This document shows positions 1-8,255 of a stretch of 14,695 bases of DNA, in pieces. The DNA comes from JBHIBA01 sp046758845 (GTDB taxonomy: Bacteria; UBA8248; JACPRG01; G963555815), in the NCBI GenBank assembly GCA_046758845.1, contig JBHIBA010000087.1, positions 1 through 14,695 on the forward strand, written 5' to 3'. The notes beneath the pieces are model-generated. The model saw only the letters and a program-made list of their open reading frames with translations, did not search any database and had not been told where the DNA came from. Position numbers and translations under genes: made by a program. Within the stretch, counting starts at the first letter, position 1, and every line of letters begins with the position of its first letter.

Positions 1-20
1 CAGACCGGGAGGGTTCAGAG

Positions 21-743
21 GTGACCGCGGCCGTCTCCGTCCTGGGGGTGATCACCGCAAGGGGGGGATCGAAGCGTTTGCCGCTGAAAAACCTGAAAGA
101 GCTGAACGGAATCCCCCTCATCGCCTACTGTGTGTGCGCGGCCCTGGAGAGCCGGTGTCTCGAGAGGGTCGTCGTCTCCACCGATCATGAGGGGATCGCG
201 GAGACGGCGAAGAGATACGGCGCCGAAGTCCCCTTTCGGCGGCCCGCCGAACTGGCCGAGGACGTGCCCTCGGAGTGGGTGACGCAGCATGCCGTTCAGT
301 TTTGCGAGGCGCAAGCCGGCGGCAAGCCGATCGACATCGCCGTGACGATTCAACCCACCACGCCCTTCCTGACAGGGAAGGACATCGACGCATGCGTGGA
401 GATGCTGCGCGCCGACCCCTCGCTCGATTCCGTGATAACCGTGACCGAAGTCACTTCCAGACCGGAGTGGATGTACTACAAGGGAGAAAACGGGATCATG
501 AGCGCGGTGATGGGCGGTCCTTTCACGGGAGACAGCACGACGCTTCAGCGGCTCTTCCTCAACAACGGCGCCGCATTCGCAACTCGCAGAGCAACCCTCT
601 TCGAGCAGCAGGCCCTCATCGGCAAACGAACCCAGGGGCACTGGATGGAACGCATCCGGTCCATCGACATCGACGATGAAGTGGATTGGATGATCGCAGA
701 AATGTTCGGGCGGTCCCTGGGAGTTCTCCCTCAGGAGAAATAG
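21..743 (+). CDS. CMP-nonulosonate (acylneuraminate-type) cytidylyltransferase
   Basis: Predicted to transfer CMP from CTP to a nonulosonic acid (sialic, legionaminic or pseudaminic type), giving the donor used by cytoplasmic glycosyltransferases. The 240-residue length fits the NeuA/PseF/LegF family. Visible motifs are the N-terminal nucleotide-binding loop ARGGSKRLPLKN (residues 13-24), VVVSTDHEGIAE near residue 50, QPTTPFL from residue 111 and a late NGAAFATRR block. The GTG start is supported by GGGAGGG at 7-13, seven bases upstream. It is followed after a short gap by a sialic-acid-synthase homologue, as expected for a synthase/activator pair. The exact sugar cannot be read from sequence, so no symbol is given. 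A second, unrelated-type cytidylyltransferase lies at 9122-9871. Family assignment is firm; substrate is open. Confidence 0.9.
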   Translation: MTAAVSVLGVITARGGSKRLPLKNLKELNGIPLIAYCVCAALESRCLERVVVSTDHEGIAETAKRYGAEVPFRRPAELAEDVPSEWVTQHAVQFCEAQAGGKPIDIAVTIQPTTPFLTGKDIDACVEMLRADPSLDSVITVTEVTSRPEWMYYKGENGIMSAVMGGPFTGDSTTLQRLFLNNGAAFATRRATLFEQQALIGKRTQGHWMERIRSIDIDDEVDWMIAEMFGRSLGVLPQEK

Positions 744-791
744 GCCCCTGGGGGCTCAGCTATCCCTTTTGTGAGTCAGACGCGGAAGAAA

Positions 792-2699
792 ATGGCAAAG
801 GTCCAGATCGGAGATCGATGGGTCGGCGACGGTGAGCCCTGCTTCGTGATCGCCGAAGCGGGGATCAATCACAACGGCAACTTAGAAATGGCGAAGCGCC
901 TCGTGGACGCCTCACTGGAAGCCGGGGCCGATGCCGTCAAATTCCAAAAGCGCCGCCTCGGCCAAGTCTATCAAGAAGAATTGCTCAAGGACCTCTCGAA
1001 GGGAGAGCAATCTCTTCAGTACGTTGTCTCCATCTTGCAGGAATTCGAGCTGTCCGATTCGGATTTCGTCGAAATCGCCGAGTACTGCCAGAATCGGGGC
1101 ATCACCTTCCTTTGCACGCCCTGGGACAAAGACAGCGCGGACTTCCTCGACTCCCTCTGCGTCCCCGCCTTCAAGGTTGCATCCGCAGACATGGTGAACT
1201 TCGACCTGCTGGAACACCTTGCCGGCAAAGGGAAACCCCTGCTGGTCTCCACCGGGATGTCCAGAGAAGTGGAGATCCGCAAGACCATCGACTTTCTGAA
1301 GGGGCTCCGGGCCGAATTCCTCTTGCTCCATTGCAACAGCACCTACCCGCCCCCCTTGGAAGACATCAACCTTCGCTTCATGGAGAAACTGCGGCAATGG
1401 TCCGGGGTTCCTGTTGGCTACTCGGGGCATGAGACGACCCTGGCCCCCTGCGCAGCGGCGGTGGCCTTGGGGGCCTGTGTCATCGAGCGGCACATCACGC
1501 TGGATCGGCGCTTGCGGGGTCCCGATCACGCGGCAAGCCTCGTTCCCGAAGAGTTCCGCCGGCAGGTCCAGGACATCCTGGACGTGCAGGCCGCTATGGG
1601 CCAGCCGAGGCGCCGTTTGAGCCAGGGGGAGGTCGCGAACCGCCGCACCCTCGGCAAGAGCCTGGTCGCGACCTGCGACATCCAGGCCGGAACGCCGATC
1701 ACCCGTGAGATGGTCGGCTCGAAGGGCCCAGGGCTGGGCCTCTCGCCCCAGAGGCTTTACGACCTGGTGGGAAGGGCGGCCAATCGGGCCATTGTCTGCG
1801 ATGAACCCTTCCGGGAAGAAGACCTGAGCGATAGCCGGATCGTGAAGCCCCGGAGGGTGCGGTTTCCTCGCCGTTGGGGGGTGGTGACCAGATTTACCGA
1901 CCTTCGGACGCTCCTGGAGCAGGAGCCGCAGGTCGCGGAGATCCATCTGAGCGACCGCGACGTGGAGGAGGGGATGAGGAGGTTCGACCGCCTCTGTTGT
2001 CCGCAAGAACTCGTCGTGCACCTGCCCGAGTACCTCAAGCAGGACTTCCTTCTGGACCTGTGCAACCCCGACCCGGAGCTTCGCCGCCTCTCGGTGGAAA
2101 GGGTTCAGGAGGGGATCGACCTGGCCCGGAGGGTGGCGCCGTATTTCAAGGGAACCCCGGGGGCCGGTCCCAAGGTCATCGTCCACGTTGGGGGGATGTC
2201 GATGGGGAACGGCCGCTACGACGTGAACCAGGCCGTGCGCATCCTTTACGATTCCTTGTCTATCCTGGATTGCACCGGAGTGGAGTTCCTGCTGGAGAAC
2301 CAGGCTCCCCACCCCTGGTACTTCGGGGGACATTGGAAGAACCATATCCTGGTGAACGCAGAACAAACCAGCGAGGTCTGCCGAGAAACGGGGTTCAACC
2401 TCTGCTTCGACACCTCCCACGCCATGTTGGCCTGTAACCTGAACGGCGGTTCCCTGGAAGAGTCTATTCGGCAAGTCCTGCCCTACGTCCGGCACCTTCA
2501 TGTCTCCGACGGGGCGGGCAGGTCGCAGGAAGGACTACAGATCGGCGAGGGAGAGATTGATTTCTCGCAGGTCCTCCCTCTCCTTCTGCGCGCGAACTGC
2601 ACGATCACGCCGGAGATATGGCAAGGACACCTCCGGAAAGGAGAAGGGTTTTGGGAAGCCATGGCGCGCCTTTCCAAGTTTCTGCCGAAAGAGGAATGA
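792..2699 (+). CDS. Sialic-acid synthase (NeuB-like) fused to SAF domain and C-terminal xylose-isomerase-like TIM barrel
   Basis: The N-terminal part condenses phosphoenolpyruvate with a six-carbon amino sugar to make a nonulosonic acid. Numbering from GTG 771: NeuB barrel about 12-285, with CFVIAEAGINHNGN, a VGYSGHET segment, IERHITLD and the GPDH motif at 250-253; then an SAF (antifreeze-like) domain about 290-352. A third domain, about 365-642, resembles sugar-phosphate isomerase/epimerase (AP-endonuclease-2 type) barrels: probable metal ligands are Glu509 (LLEN), Asp547/His550 (CFDTSH), His575/His577 (RHLHVSD) and Glu615 (PEIW). Ordinary NeuB/PseI proteins end near 350 residues, so this is a genuine fusion with no frameshift. 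I start at ATG 792, preceded by GGAAGAAA; the in-frame GTG 771 has no ribosome-binding site. The role of the third domain is unknown; isomerising substrate or product is a guess. Confidence 0.88.
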   Translation: MAKVQIGDRWVGDGEPCFVIAEAGINHNGNLEMAKRLVDASLEAGADAVKFQKRRLGQVYQEELLKDLSKGEQSLQYVVSILQEFELSDSDFVEIAEYCQNRGITFLCTPWDKDSADFLDSLCVPAFKVASADMVNFDLLEHLAGKGKPLLVSTGMSREVEIRKTIDFLKGLRAEFLLLHCNSTYPPPLEDINLRFMEKLRQWSGVPVGYSGHETTLAPCAAAVALGACVIERHITLDRRLRGPDHAASLVPEEFRRQVQDILDVQAAMGQPRRRLSQGEVANRRTLGKSLVATCDIQAGTPITREMVGSKGPGLGLSPQRLYDLVGRAANRAIVCDEPFREEDLSDSRIVKPRRVRFPRRWGVVTRFTDLRTLLEQEPQVAEIHLSDRDVEEGMRRFDRLCCPQELVVHLPEYLKQDFLLDLCNPDPELRRLSVERVQEGIDLARRVAPYFKGTPGAGPKVIVHVGGMSMGNGRYDVNQAVRILYDSLSILDCTGVEFLLENQAPHPWYFGGHWKNHILVNAEQTSEVCRETGFNLCFDTSHAMLACNLNGGSLEESIRQVLPYVRHLHVSDGAGRSQEGLQIGEGEIDFSQVLPLLLRANCTITPEIWQGHLRKGEGFWEAMARLSKFLPKEE

Positions 2700-2786
2700 G
2701 GGCGCCGGCGAACCGATCGCTGTGGCGGGGGCTGCCGCGGCGGCGGGTGGAAGTCAAACGAGATATCTATGGGGAGGCGGCGTTTC

Positions 2787-3791
2787 GTGCTGGATGATGC
2801 AGTAGTTGTCGTCACCGGCGGTACGGGTTCCTTCGGACGCGCCTTCGTGCGCACCGTCCTCAGGCGCAACAAGCCCAAGAAGCTCATCGTCTTCAGCCGG
2901 GACGAGGACAAGCAGTTCGAGATGTCTCGGATGTACAACACCCGGGCCTATCCACCGATGCGCTATTTTCTCGGGGACGTGCGCGACAAGGACCGACTCT
3001 ACCGGGCGTTCCAAGGGGTGGATTTCGTGGTGCACGCCGCGGCCCTCAAGCAGGTCCCGGCGGCCGAATACAATCCCTTTGAGGCCGTGAAGACCAACAT
3101 CCTGGGCGCGCAGAACATCATCGAGGCCGCCATCGATCAGGAGGTGAAGCGGGTCGTCGCGTTGAGCACGGACAAAGCCGCCAATCCTGTCAACCTCTAC
3201 GGGGCGACCAAGCTCTGCGCGGACAAGCTCTTCATCGCAGGGAACACCTACGCATCCCATCACGAGACGGCGTTCTCCGTGGTTCGGTACGGAAACGTCG
3301 TGGGCAGCCGGGGGAGTGTGATCCCCTTTTTCCTGAAGGAGCGGGCGAAGGGCGTTCTCCCCATCACCGACTCCCGGATGACCCGATTCTGGCTGACCCT
3401 CCAGCAGGGGGTGGACTTTGTCCTTTGGTGTCTGGAACACATGTGCGGCGGAGAACTCTTCGTCCCCAAACTGCCCAGCATGAACATCATGGACCTGGCC
3501 GGGGCCATCGCGCCGGAGTGCCGGACGGAGATCGTCGGCATCCGTCCCGGGGAAAAGCTGCACGAGGTCCTGATTCCCCGGGATGACGCCCGTCATACCG
3601 TGGAGTTCGACAACCTGTATCTCGTCCAACCGGTTTTCCGTTTCTGGAGCAAGCGTTCCAACTGGAACGGCGGGCGCCCCCCGCCGGAGGGTTTTGAATA
3701 CAGCTCGGACACGAACCCCTGGAGGGTCACCGAGGAGGAGCTGACCCGGATGGTGAAGGAGCTGGAACTTCCGGGGGCGCTCCTTGCGTAA
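2787..3791 (+). CDS. pseB: UDP-N-acetylglucosamine 4,6-dehydratase (inverting), PseB-like
   Basis: Predicted first enzyme of the pseudaminic-acid route: an NAD(P)-dependent short-chain dehydrogenase that removes water from UDP-GlcNAc and inverts C5. It shows the Rossmann loop TGGTGSFG (residues 10-17), the acidic DVRDKDR segment, the HAAALKQVP block and the active site STDKAANPVNLYGATK, with Asp129, Lys130, Tyr138 and Lys142. No membrane segments precede it, and the 334-residue length fits soluble PseB rather than the longer membrane-bound CapD/LegB types. I prefer GTG 2787: it has GGGGAGG six to ten bases upstream and gives the family-like beginning MLDD...TGGTGSFG. ATG 2769 is an in-frame alternative with a poorer site. 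It sits far from pseC/pseG/pseI, which lie 7-12 kb downstream in the same direction. Confidence 0.9.
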   Translation: MLDDAVVVVTGGTGSFGRAFVRTVLRRNKPKKLIVFSRDEDKQFEMSRMYNTRAYPPMRYFLGDVRDKDRLYRAFQGVDFVVHAAALKQVPAAEYNPFEAVKTNILGAQNIIEAAIDQEVKRVVALSTDKAANPVNLYGATKLCADKLFIAGNTYASHHETAFSVVRYGNVVGSRGSVIPFFLKERAKGVLPITDSRMTRFWLTLQQGVDFVLWCLEHMCGGELFVPKLPSMNIMDLAGAIAPECRTEIVGIRPGEKLHEVLIPRDDARHTVEFDNLYLVQPVFRFWSKRSNWNGGRPPPEGFEYSSDTNPWRVTEEELTRMVKELELPGALLA

Positions 3792-3831
3792 TTCGACCCC
3801 GAGGCGATGACTTGCCGGTGAGGGCGGGTTG

Positions 3832-5349
3832 ATGTTTCTCCGGATCTTCCATCCATCGGCGGCGATCCACGACGTGGCCACCGACGTCCCCTGGGACGCC
3901 TCGCGCCTTCGCGTCGAAATCCAGAAGCGCGTGCGCCTTCTGGCGGACCTGGGATTCGGGGACGGCGACCGCGCGGTGATCGCCCATGGTAACAGCGCCT
4001 GGTTTTTCGCCGACCTCCTGGCCGTCTGGACAAGGGGCGGCGCGGCCATTCCGCTGGATTCGAAGGTCGGTGAACTGGAGCTCGCGAACATCGTGAGCCA
4101 GTCGGGGGCCCGGGCGGTGATCTACCAAGGGCGTCCGGGCAAAGGCGTCGCGGCGGATTTCAGCGCCCAGGGCCTCGCCACCTACGACACGCTGGAGACG
4201 GACGCCCTTCTGCCGGAGGATTTGGGGCCGGATTGGAAGGACCCGCGACCGGACGACCTCGCGCTCATTCTCTACACCTCGGGGACGACGGAAGAGCCAA
4301 AAGGTGTGGCCCACACCTTTCGGACGCTCTCGGCCCGCCTTCGGTCTCTTGAGCCGTACATCGACGGCCGCCTCCTGAAACGCACCGCCTGTCTGCTCCC
4401 GACGAATTTCGGGCACGGGCTGATTTGCAACTGCCTGTATCCCCTCTACTCCGGGGCCACCCTGTATATCTTTCCCTCCCACGACCTGCGAATCCTCGCC
4501 GGGCTTGGAAGCGCCATCGACCAGCACGGCATCACCTTCCTGAGTTCTGTGCCGGCGATGTGGAAAATCCTCGGCCGGGGGGCGGAGCCGCCCCGAAAGG
4601 GCAGCCTGAAACTGATTCACTGTGGCTCGGCGCCCCTGGGCGCCGCCCTGTGGGAAGGGATCCGCGAGTGGAGCGGGATCCAAAGCGTCCGAAACCTGTA
4701 CGGCATCACCGAGGTGGGCAGCTGGACCGCCGGCTCCCCTGACCCGGCCGTTCCGGCGGCCGATGGGTTTATCGGCCCGGGCTGGGGCGCAGAGATCGCC
4801 GTCTTGCCCGAGGAAGCCAGGGATTCGGGAACGAATGGCTCCCGGAGAGTCCGGCCGGGTGAGGTCGGCGAGGTGTGGGTGCGGACCCCGGCCCTCATGC
4901 AGGGTTACTACAACCGGCCCGATCTGTATGCCGCCGTCGTCAAGGACGGATGGTTCCGCACCGGGGACCTGGGGTTCTTGGATGAGCGGACCTGCCTCAC
5001 GCTGGTGGGCCGCACGTCTCATGCGATCAATCTCGCCGGCATGAAGGTCTATCCGGAGGACGTGGACATCCTCCTCGAGCGTCACCCGGAGGTCTCGCAG
5101 GCATGTACCTTCGCCGCGGACGATCCGGTGGCGGGGCAGGCCGTCGCCGCCGCCATCTCACCGGCGACGCCGGGGGCGGCGATAGACCTGTCCCGGCTGT
5201 CCGATTGGTGCCGGAAGCGGGTGTCTGATTACAAGGTTCCCACGCGCTGGTTCGTCCTGGATGCCATTCCGACCAATGAGCGGGGCAAACTGCATCGCGA
5301 CTCCGTCAAAGAGGCCTGCCTGAAGGGGCAGTCGGGGTTCCCGATTTGA
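3832..5349 (+). CDS. AMP-forming acyl-CoA/acyl-ACP ligase (ANL superfamily)
   Basis: Predicted to activate a carboxylic acid as acyl-adenylate and pass it to CoA or, given the neighbours, to the carrier protein at 8821-9057. The 505 residues carry the standard adenylation signatures: phosphate loop YTSGTTEEPKGV (about 148-159), YGITEVG, WFRTGDLGFLD with Asp379, the hinge GRTSHAINLAGMKVYP and the C-terminal PTNERGKLHRD with catalytic Lys486. The enzyme therefore looks complete and active. There is no fused condensation or carrier domain, so it is a stand-alone ligase. ATG 3832 follows GAGGGCGGG with good spacing; TTG 3829 directly before it is less likely. The acid cannot be predicted. In a sugar locus the plausible use is N- or O-acylation of a surface sugar, which is inference. 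Confidence 0.88.
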   Translation: MFLRIFHPSAAIHDVATDVPWDASRLRVEIQKRVRLLADLGFGDGDRAVIAHGNSAWFFADLLAVWTRGGAAIPLDSKVGELELANIVSQSGARAVIYQGRPGKGVAADFSAQGLATYDTLETDALLPEDLGPDWKDPRPDDLALILYTSGTTEEPKGVAHTFRTLSARLRSLEPYIDGRLLKRTACLLPTNFGHGLICNCLYPLYSGATLYIFPSHDLRILAGLGSAIDQHGITFLSSVPAMWKILGRGAEPPRKGSLKLIHCGSAPLGAALWEGIREWSGIQSVRNLYGITEVGSWTAGSPDPAVPAADGFIGPGWGAEIAVLPEEARDSGTNGSRRVRPGEVGEVWVRTPALMQGYYNRPDLYAAVVKDGWFRTGDLGFLDERTCLTLVGRTSHAINLAGMKVYPEDVDILLERHPEVSQACTFAADDPVAGQAVAAAISPATPGAAIDLSRLSDWCRKRVSDYKVPTRWFVLDAIPTNERGKLHRDSVKEACLKGQSGFPI

Positions 5350-5351
5350 CC

Positions 5352-7025
5352 ATGAAAAATGCAGAAAAAACGGCTTGCCTCGATCTCCGGACTGTCCTGC
5401 AAATAGGCGTTGCGGCCTGGCGGGAAACCTTCTTCTGGCCTGTCTCGATGGATGACTACGACCGTTTGTTCGCTGATCTCCAAGCCGCATATAAGCAAAG
5501 CATTGCGTCGTGCGACGACCCGGAGGTTCAGACGGTAATCGTGGGCAGCTATTGGGTCCCTTGGGAATTCAGCCAAGTCCTCATTGCCCTGAAGACGGTC
5601 CAATGCTTCCGGGAGGCGGGCCTCAGGCCCATTGCCGGTTCTCCATCGGACCTGTATCGGCCCCTGTTGGAAGGCAACTTGTCTCTCTCTCCGCTGGGGA
5701 TGAAAAAATGGCGTCTGAAGGATGCCCGGTGGAAGAGGTGGCTCAAGGGGCACATCAATCTTCTTCTGTCCTTGAAGTACAACCTTCCGGCTGGAAAAAT
5801 CCCCTGGGCCGCGAGGCCGAACCGGAAACGGCGACTGCTCGCCCTTTATAAGCCGGCACCCCTTTGCGAGGAATACATCGCCAGCCTGCGGGGGTGGGTT
5901 CACCTGCGGCTCATCGCGACCTGGTTCGGCCAGGAGAATGGGTCGCCGCTGCCCGACGCCCTGGAGAGAAAGCTCGATGGGCTTGCGGAGGAGACGGCCT
6001 GGCGTGCGATAGAGATCGCTAAGGCGCACGGGATCGGCGTGGATGGGCAGATTGCGGCGCACCTCCGGGGCTTGGCGAAATCTTGGTTCGGGCAGGTGGC
6101 CGGGGACTTATCGAGGGTTTGGGACGTATTGAGGCGGGAAGGCCCCATCGATTACCTCGGCGTCAGCGGAACGAACTACTATTCGCGGATCGCCAGCCTG
6201 ACCGTCCGCCGTCTGGGCGGGAGCGTGACCGCATTCAGCCACGGCGCCGATACCTGCCGGCAGATGAAGGACAGCTCGCTCTCCGAATTTTCCGCCTGCG
6301 ACAATTTCGTCGTGGAGACCCCGGGCTGCATCCCCCTCTGGGAAAAGGTTTTGCATGCGTACCCCCCTCCGTTGAACAACCCGGTTCGCCTGATGGCGAT
6401 CCCTCACGAACGATACCTCTCCGTCTGGAAATCGTACAAAGTCCGGCCGCTTCCCTCCCGGGTGAGGCGCGTCATGGTGATGGGAAACTGCTTTCAGGGA
6501 GACCGATACCGCGGGGGAAAGTGCCCCGATCTCACCCGGCTGGATCTGGAACTCAGGGTCGTCGACTGCCTCAGGAAAGCCGGTTACGAGGTTCTGTACA
6601 AGAGACACCCGGAGGGCGTGCTTCGGGGACGGCAAATCGACTTTTTCCCGGAAAACGTAAAGGTCATAAACGAGCCATTCGAAGCCATGATGGATCAGGC
6701 GGACGCCTTTCTTTTCCTGTGCACCCTCACGACGACACTCGGTCATGCCGTATGCAGCAACAAGCCGATCCTGTTCATCCACGGGGGCGTGGAGAAGTGG
6801 TTTGCCGAACCCCTGGAACGATTCGCCAAGCGGGCTCACATCGTGCCCGGCGGATTTGACGAGCGGAAGCGAGTGGTGTTTGACGAGGAAAGCCTCCTGG
6901 ACGCGCTGGCGCGCGCGCCATCGGAGCCCGACGAGGAATTTGTCCGTTCATATTTTCTTCCCGATGGAGCGCATCAGATCCAAGGGGGGAAACCCGCTCG
7001 CGGGGCCTTCCACGCAGGGCGATGA
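5352..7025 (+). CDS. Putative GT-B-fold glycosyltransferase of unrecognised family
   Basis: I do not recognise the family. The 557-residue protein has no signal peptide and no clear membrane segment. The N-terminal half is rich in Trp and Arg and shows little I can place. The second half looks like the paired Rossmann domains of GT-B enzymes: YLGVSGTNYYSRIA then TAFSHGAD (His297), a strand start RRVMVMGNCFQGD near 377, YKRHPEG (Tyr416, His419, Pro420) and then a DAFLFLCTLTTTLGHAVCSNKPILFI stretch, given here only as landmarks DAFLF, TTTLG and NKPILF. A His-Gly turn, a K/R-His-Pro motif and a T...KPI segment recur in bacterial polysialyl-, Kdo- and glycerophosphotransferases, many of which use CMP-linked or CDP-linked donors. 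Transfer of the CMP-nonulosonate made here is therefore a reasonable inference. ATG 5352 lies two bases after the ligase stop, so the pair is probably translationally coupled. Confidence 0.6.
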   Translation: MKNAEKTACLDLRTVLQIGVAAWRETFFWPVSMDDYDRLFADLQAAYKQSIASCDDPEVQTVIVGSYWVPWEFSQVLIALKTVQCFREAGLRPIAGSPSDLYRPLLEGNLSLSPLGMKKWRLKDARWKRWLKGHINLLLSLKYNLPAGKIPWAARPNRKRRLLALYKPAPLCEEYIASLRGWVHLRLIATWFGQENGSPLPDALERKLDGLAEETAWRAIEIAKAHGIGVDGQIAAHLRGLAKSWFGQVAGDLSRVWDVLRREGPIDYLGVSGTNYYSRIASLTVRRLGGSVTAFSHGADTCRQMKDSSLSEFSACDNFVVETPGCIPLWEKVLHAYPPPLNNPVRLMAIPHERYLSVWKSYKVRPLPSRVRRVMVMGNCFQGDRYRGGKCPDLTRLDLELRVVDCLRKAGYEVLYKRHPEGVLRGRQIDFFPENVKVINEPFEAMMDQADAFLFLCTLTTTLGHAVCSNKPILFIHGGVEKWFAEPLERFAKRAHIVPGGFDERKRVVFDEESLLDALARAPSEPDEEFVRSYFLPDGAHQIQGGKPARGAFHAGR

Positions 7026-7140
7026 ACAGGCGGCGAACGGCTCCTCAGGCCGCAACCAGAAGAAATTTTCCTTCTGCCCATAAACCCGACGCGCCGGTCC
7101 GGGAAATATCCCCGCGTCGAGCAAGGTGAAAAGCCGGTAG

Positions 7141-8175
7141 ATGAAATTCCTGGTTGTCGGGTGCGGCTCCATCGGTCGCCGCCACCTCCGCAATCTGGCG
7201 GCGTTGGGCGAAAGGGATTTGATGGGCGTGGACCCGGACCCGGAACGCCGCGAGGCCGCCGGGAAGGAATCCGGCGCGAGGCCGTTCGCCGCCTTCGACG
7301 AAGAGCTGGCCCAGCGGGCCGACGTCGTTTTTGTGACCCTTCCCAGCGCCCTTCACTTAGATGTGGCGCTGACGGCGGCGCGAGCCGGATGCCACCTGTT
7401 CATCGAAAAGCCCCTGGCGTGCGCGTGGGAGGGCGTGGACGAACTGATCGAACTCGTCCGAAGCAGGGGACTCACCGGCTTTGTCGGCTCGAACTGGAAG
7501 TTTCATCCCGCCTTCGGGCGGATGAAGGGGTTGCTGAATGGGGGGGCCATCGGACGGGTCCTGACCGCCCGCTTCCTCTTCGGGCAGTACCTGCCGGACT
7601 GGCATCCCTGGGAGGACTACCGCCGCACGTACTCGGCCCGCAAGTCGCTTGGGGGGGGGGTGATCTTCGATTCCCACGAACTGGACTATGCCGGTTGGCT
7701 GCTCGGGCCGGTCGAGGAGCTGACTTGCTCTGCCGCCCGCGTCAGCAACTTGGAAATAGAAACCGAAGACGTGGCCAGTCTCCTCCTGCGTTTCCGGAGC
7801 GGCGCCGTCGCCCAGATTCAGCTCGATTACCTGCATCGAAACTACACGCGACGCTACGAGTTTTGCGGTACGGAGGGGACGGTCGTCTGGGACGTCAACA
7901 CCCGGGCCGTCGAACTCTATCAGGCGGCGGAGGAAAAGTGGCGTCGCTGGGAAATCCCGAGGAGCTACGAAGGCAACACCATGTATCTCGAGGAGGTGCG
8001 TCACTTCCTCAACTGCCTCAACGGGCGGGAGAATCCATTGACCCCGCTGGAGAGGGGCCGCGAGGTTCTTGAGCTCATGCTGGCCGCCCATCGTTCCAGC
8101 CGAGAAAAGAGGACGGTGTCCTTGCGCCCATTGGCCGAAGCCGAGGCGCATAACCGGATCGCAGAGGTCCGTTGA
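7141..8175 (+). CDS. Gfo/Idh/MocA family NAD(P)-dependent sugar oxidoreductase
   Basis: Predicted to oxidise or reduce a hydroxyl or keto group on a sugar or nucleotide sugar. The 344 residues start with the dinucleotide loop VVGCGSIGRRHLRNL (5-19), then show VTLPSALH, the family hallmark IEKPL (Glu89, Lys90, Pro91), NWKFHPAF, and GGGVIFDSHELD with Asp177, His179 and Asp182 in the usual catalytic region. Length is typical and no domain is missing. ATG 7141 has AAGGTGAAAAG upstream. The 115-base gap before it is one of the larger ones in the first half and may mark an internal start of transcription, though I see no convincing promoter. Members of this family are common in nonulosonate and O-antigen loci, usually without known substrate. 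A ten-G run lies at 7651-7660 within the coding region. Confidence 0.88.
   Translation: MKFLVVGCGSIGRRHLRNLAALGERDLMGVDPDPERREAAGKESGARPFAAFDEELAQRADVVFVTLPSALHLDVALTAARAGCHLFIEKPLACAWEGVDELIELVRSRGLTGFVGSNWKFHPAFGRMKGLLNGGAIGRVLTARFLFGQYLPDWHPWEDYRRTYSARKSLGGGVIFDSHELDYAGWLLGPVEELTCSAARVSNLEIETEDVASLLLRFRSGAVAQIQLDYLHRNYTRRYEFCGTEGTVVWDVNTRAVELYQAAEEKWRRWEIPRSYEGNTMYLEEVRHFLNCLNGRENPLTPLERGREVLELMLAAHRSSREKRTVSLRPLAEAEAHNRIAEVR
7651..7660 (+). repeat. G10 homopolymer inside the oxidoreductase gene
   Basis: Ten consecutive G residues encode Gly171-Gly173 and the first base of Val174 in the motif GGGVIFDSH. Gain or loss of one base would truncate or alter the C-terminal half of the enzyme. 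Poly-G tracts of this length act as phase-variation switches in surface-glycan genes of some bacteria; here the glycines are also conserved by function, so chance in a GC-rich gene is possible. Confidence 0.6.
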
Positions 8176-8255
8176 CCGAAGGAAAGAGAAACCCGCCGGT
8201 TCGAGCCCTTTCCGAGCCGAAGCGCAACGCAGAGCGGGGAGCGCCGGAGTCGGTC

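Noticed and set aside
912..2501. Long minus-strand open frame of 529 codons opposite the synthase fusion
   Set aside because: Its translation has no family motifs and the plus strand carries an unmistakable NeuB-SAF-TIM protein; open antisense frames are common in GC-rich genes.
2754..5085. Two long minus-strand frames opposite pseB and the acyl ligase
   Set aside because: Both lie entirely opposite well-supported genes, are rich in Arg/Gly/Pro and show no recognisable domain.
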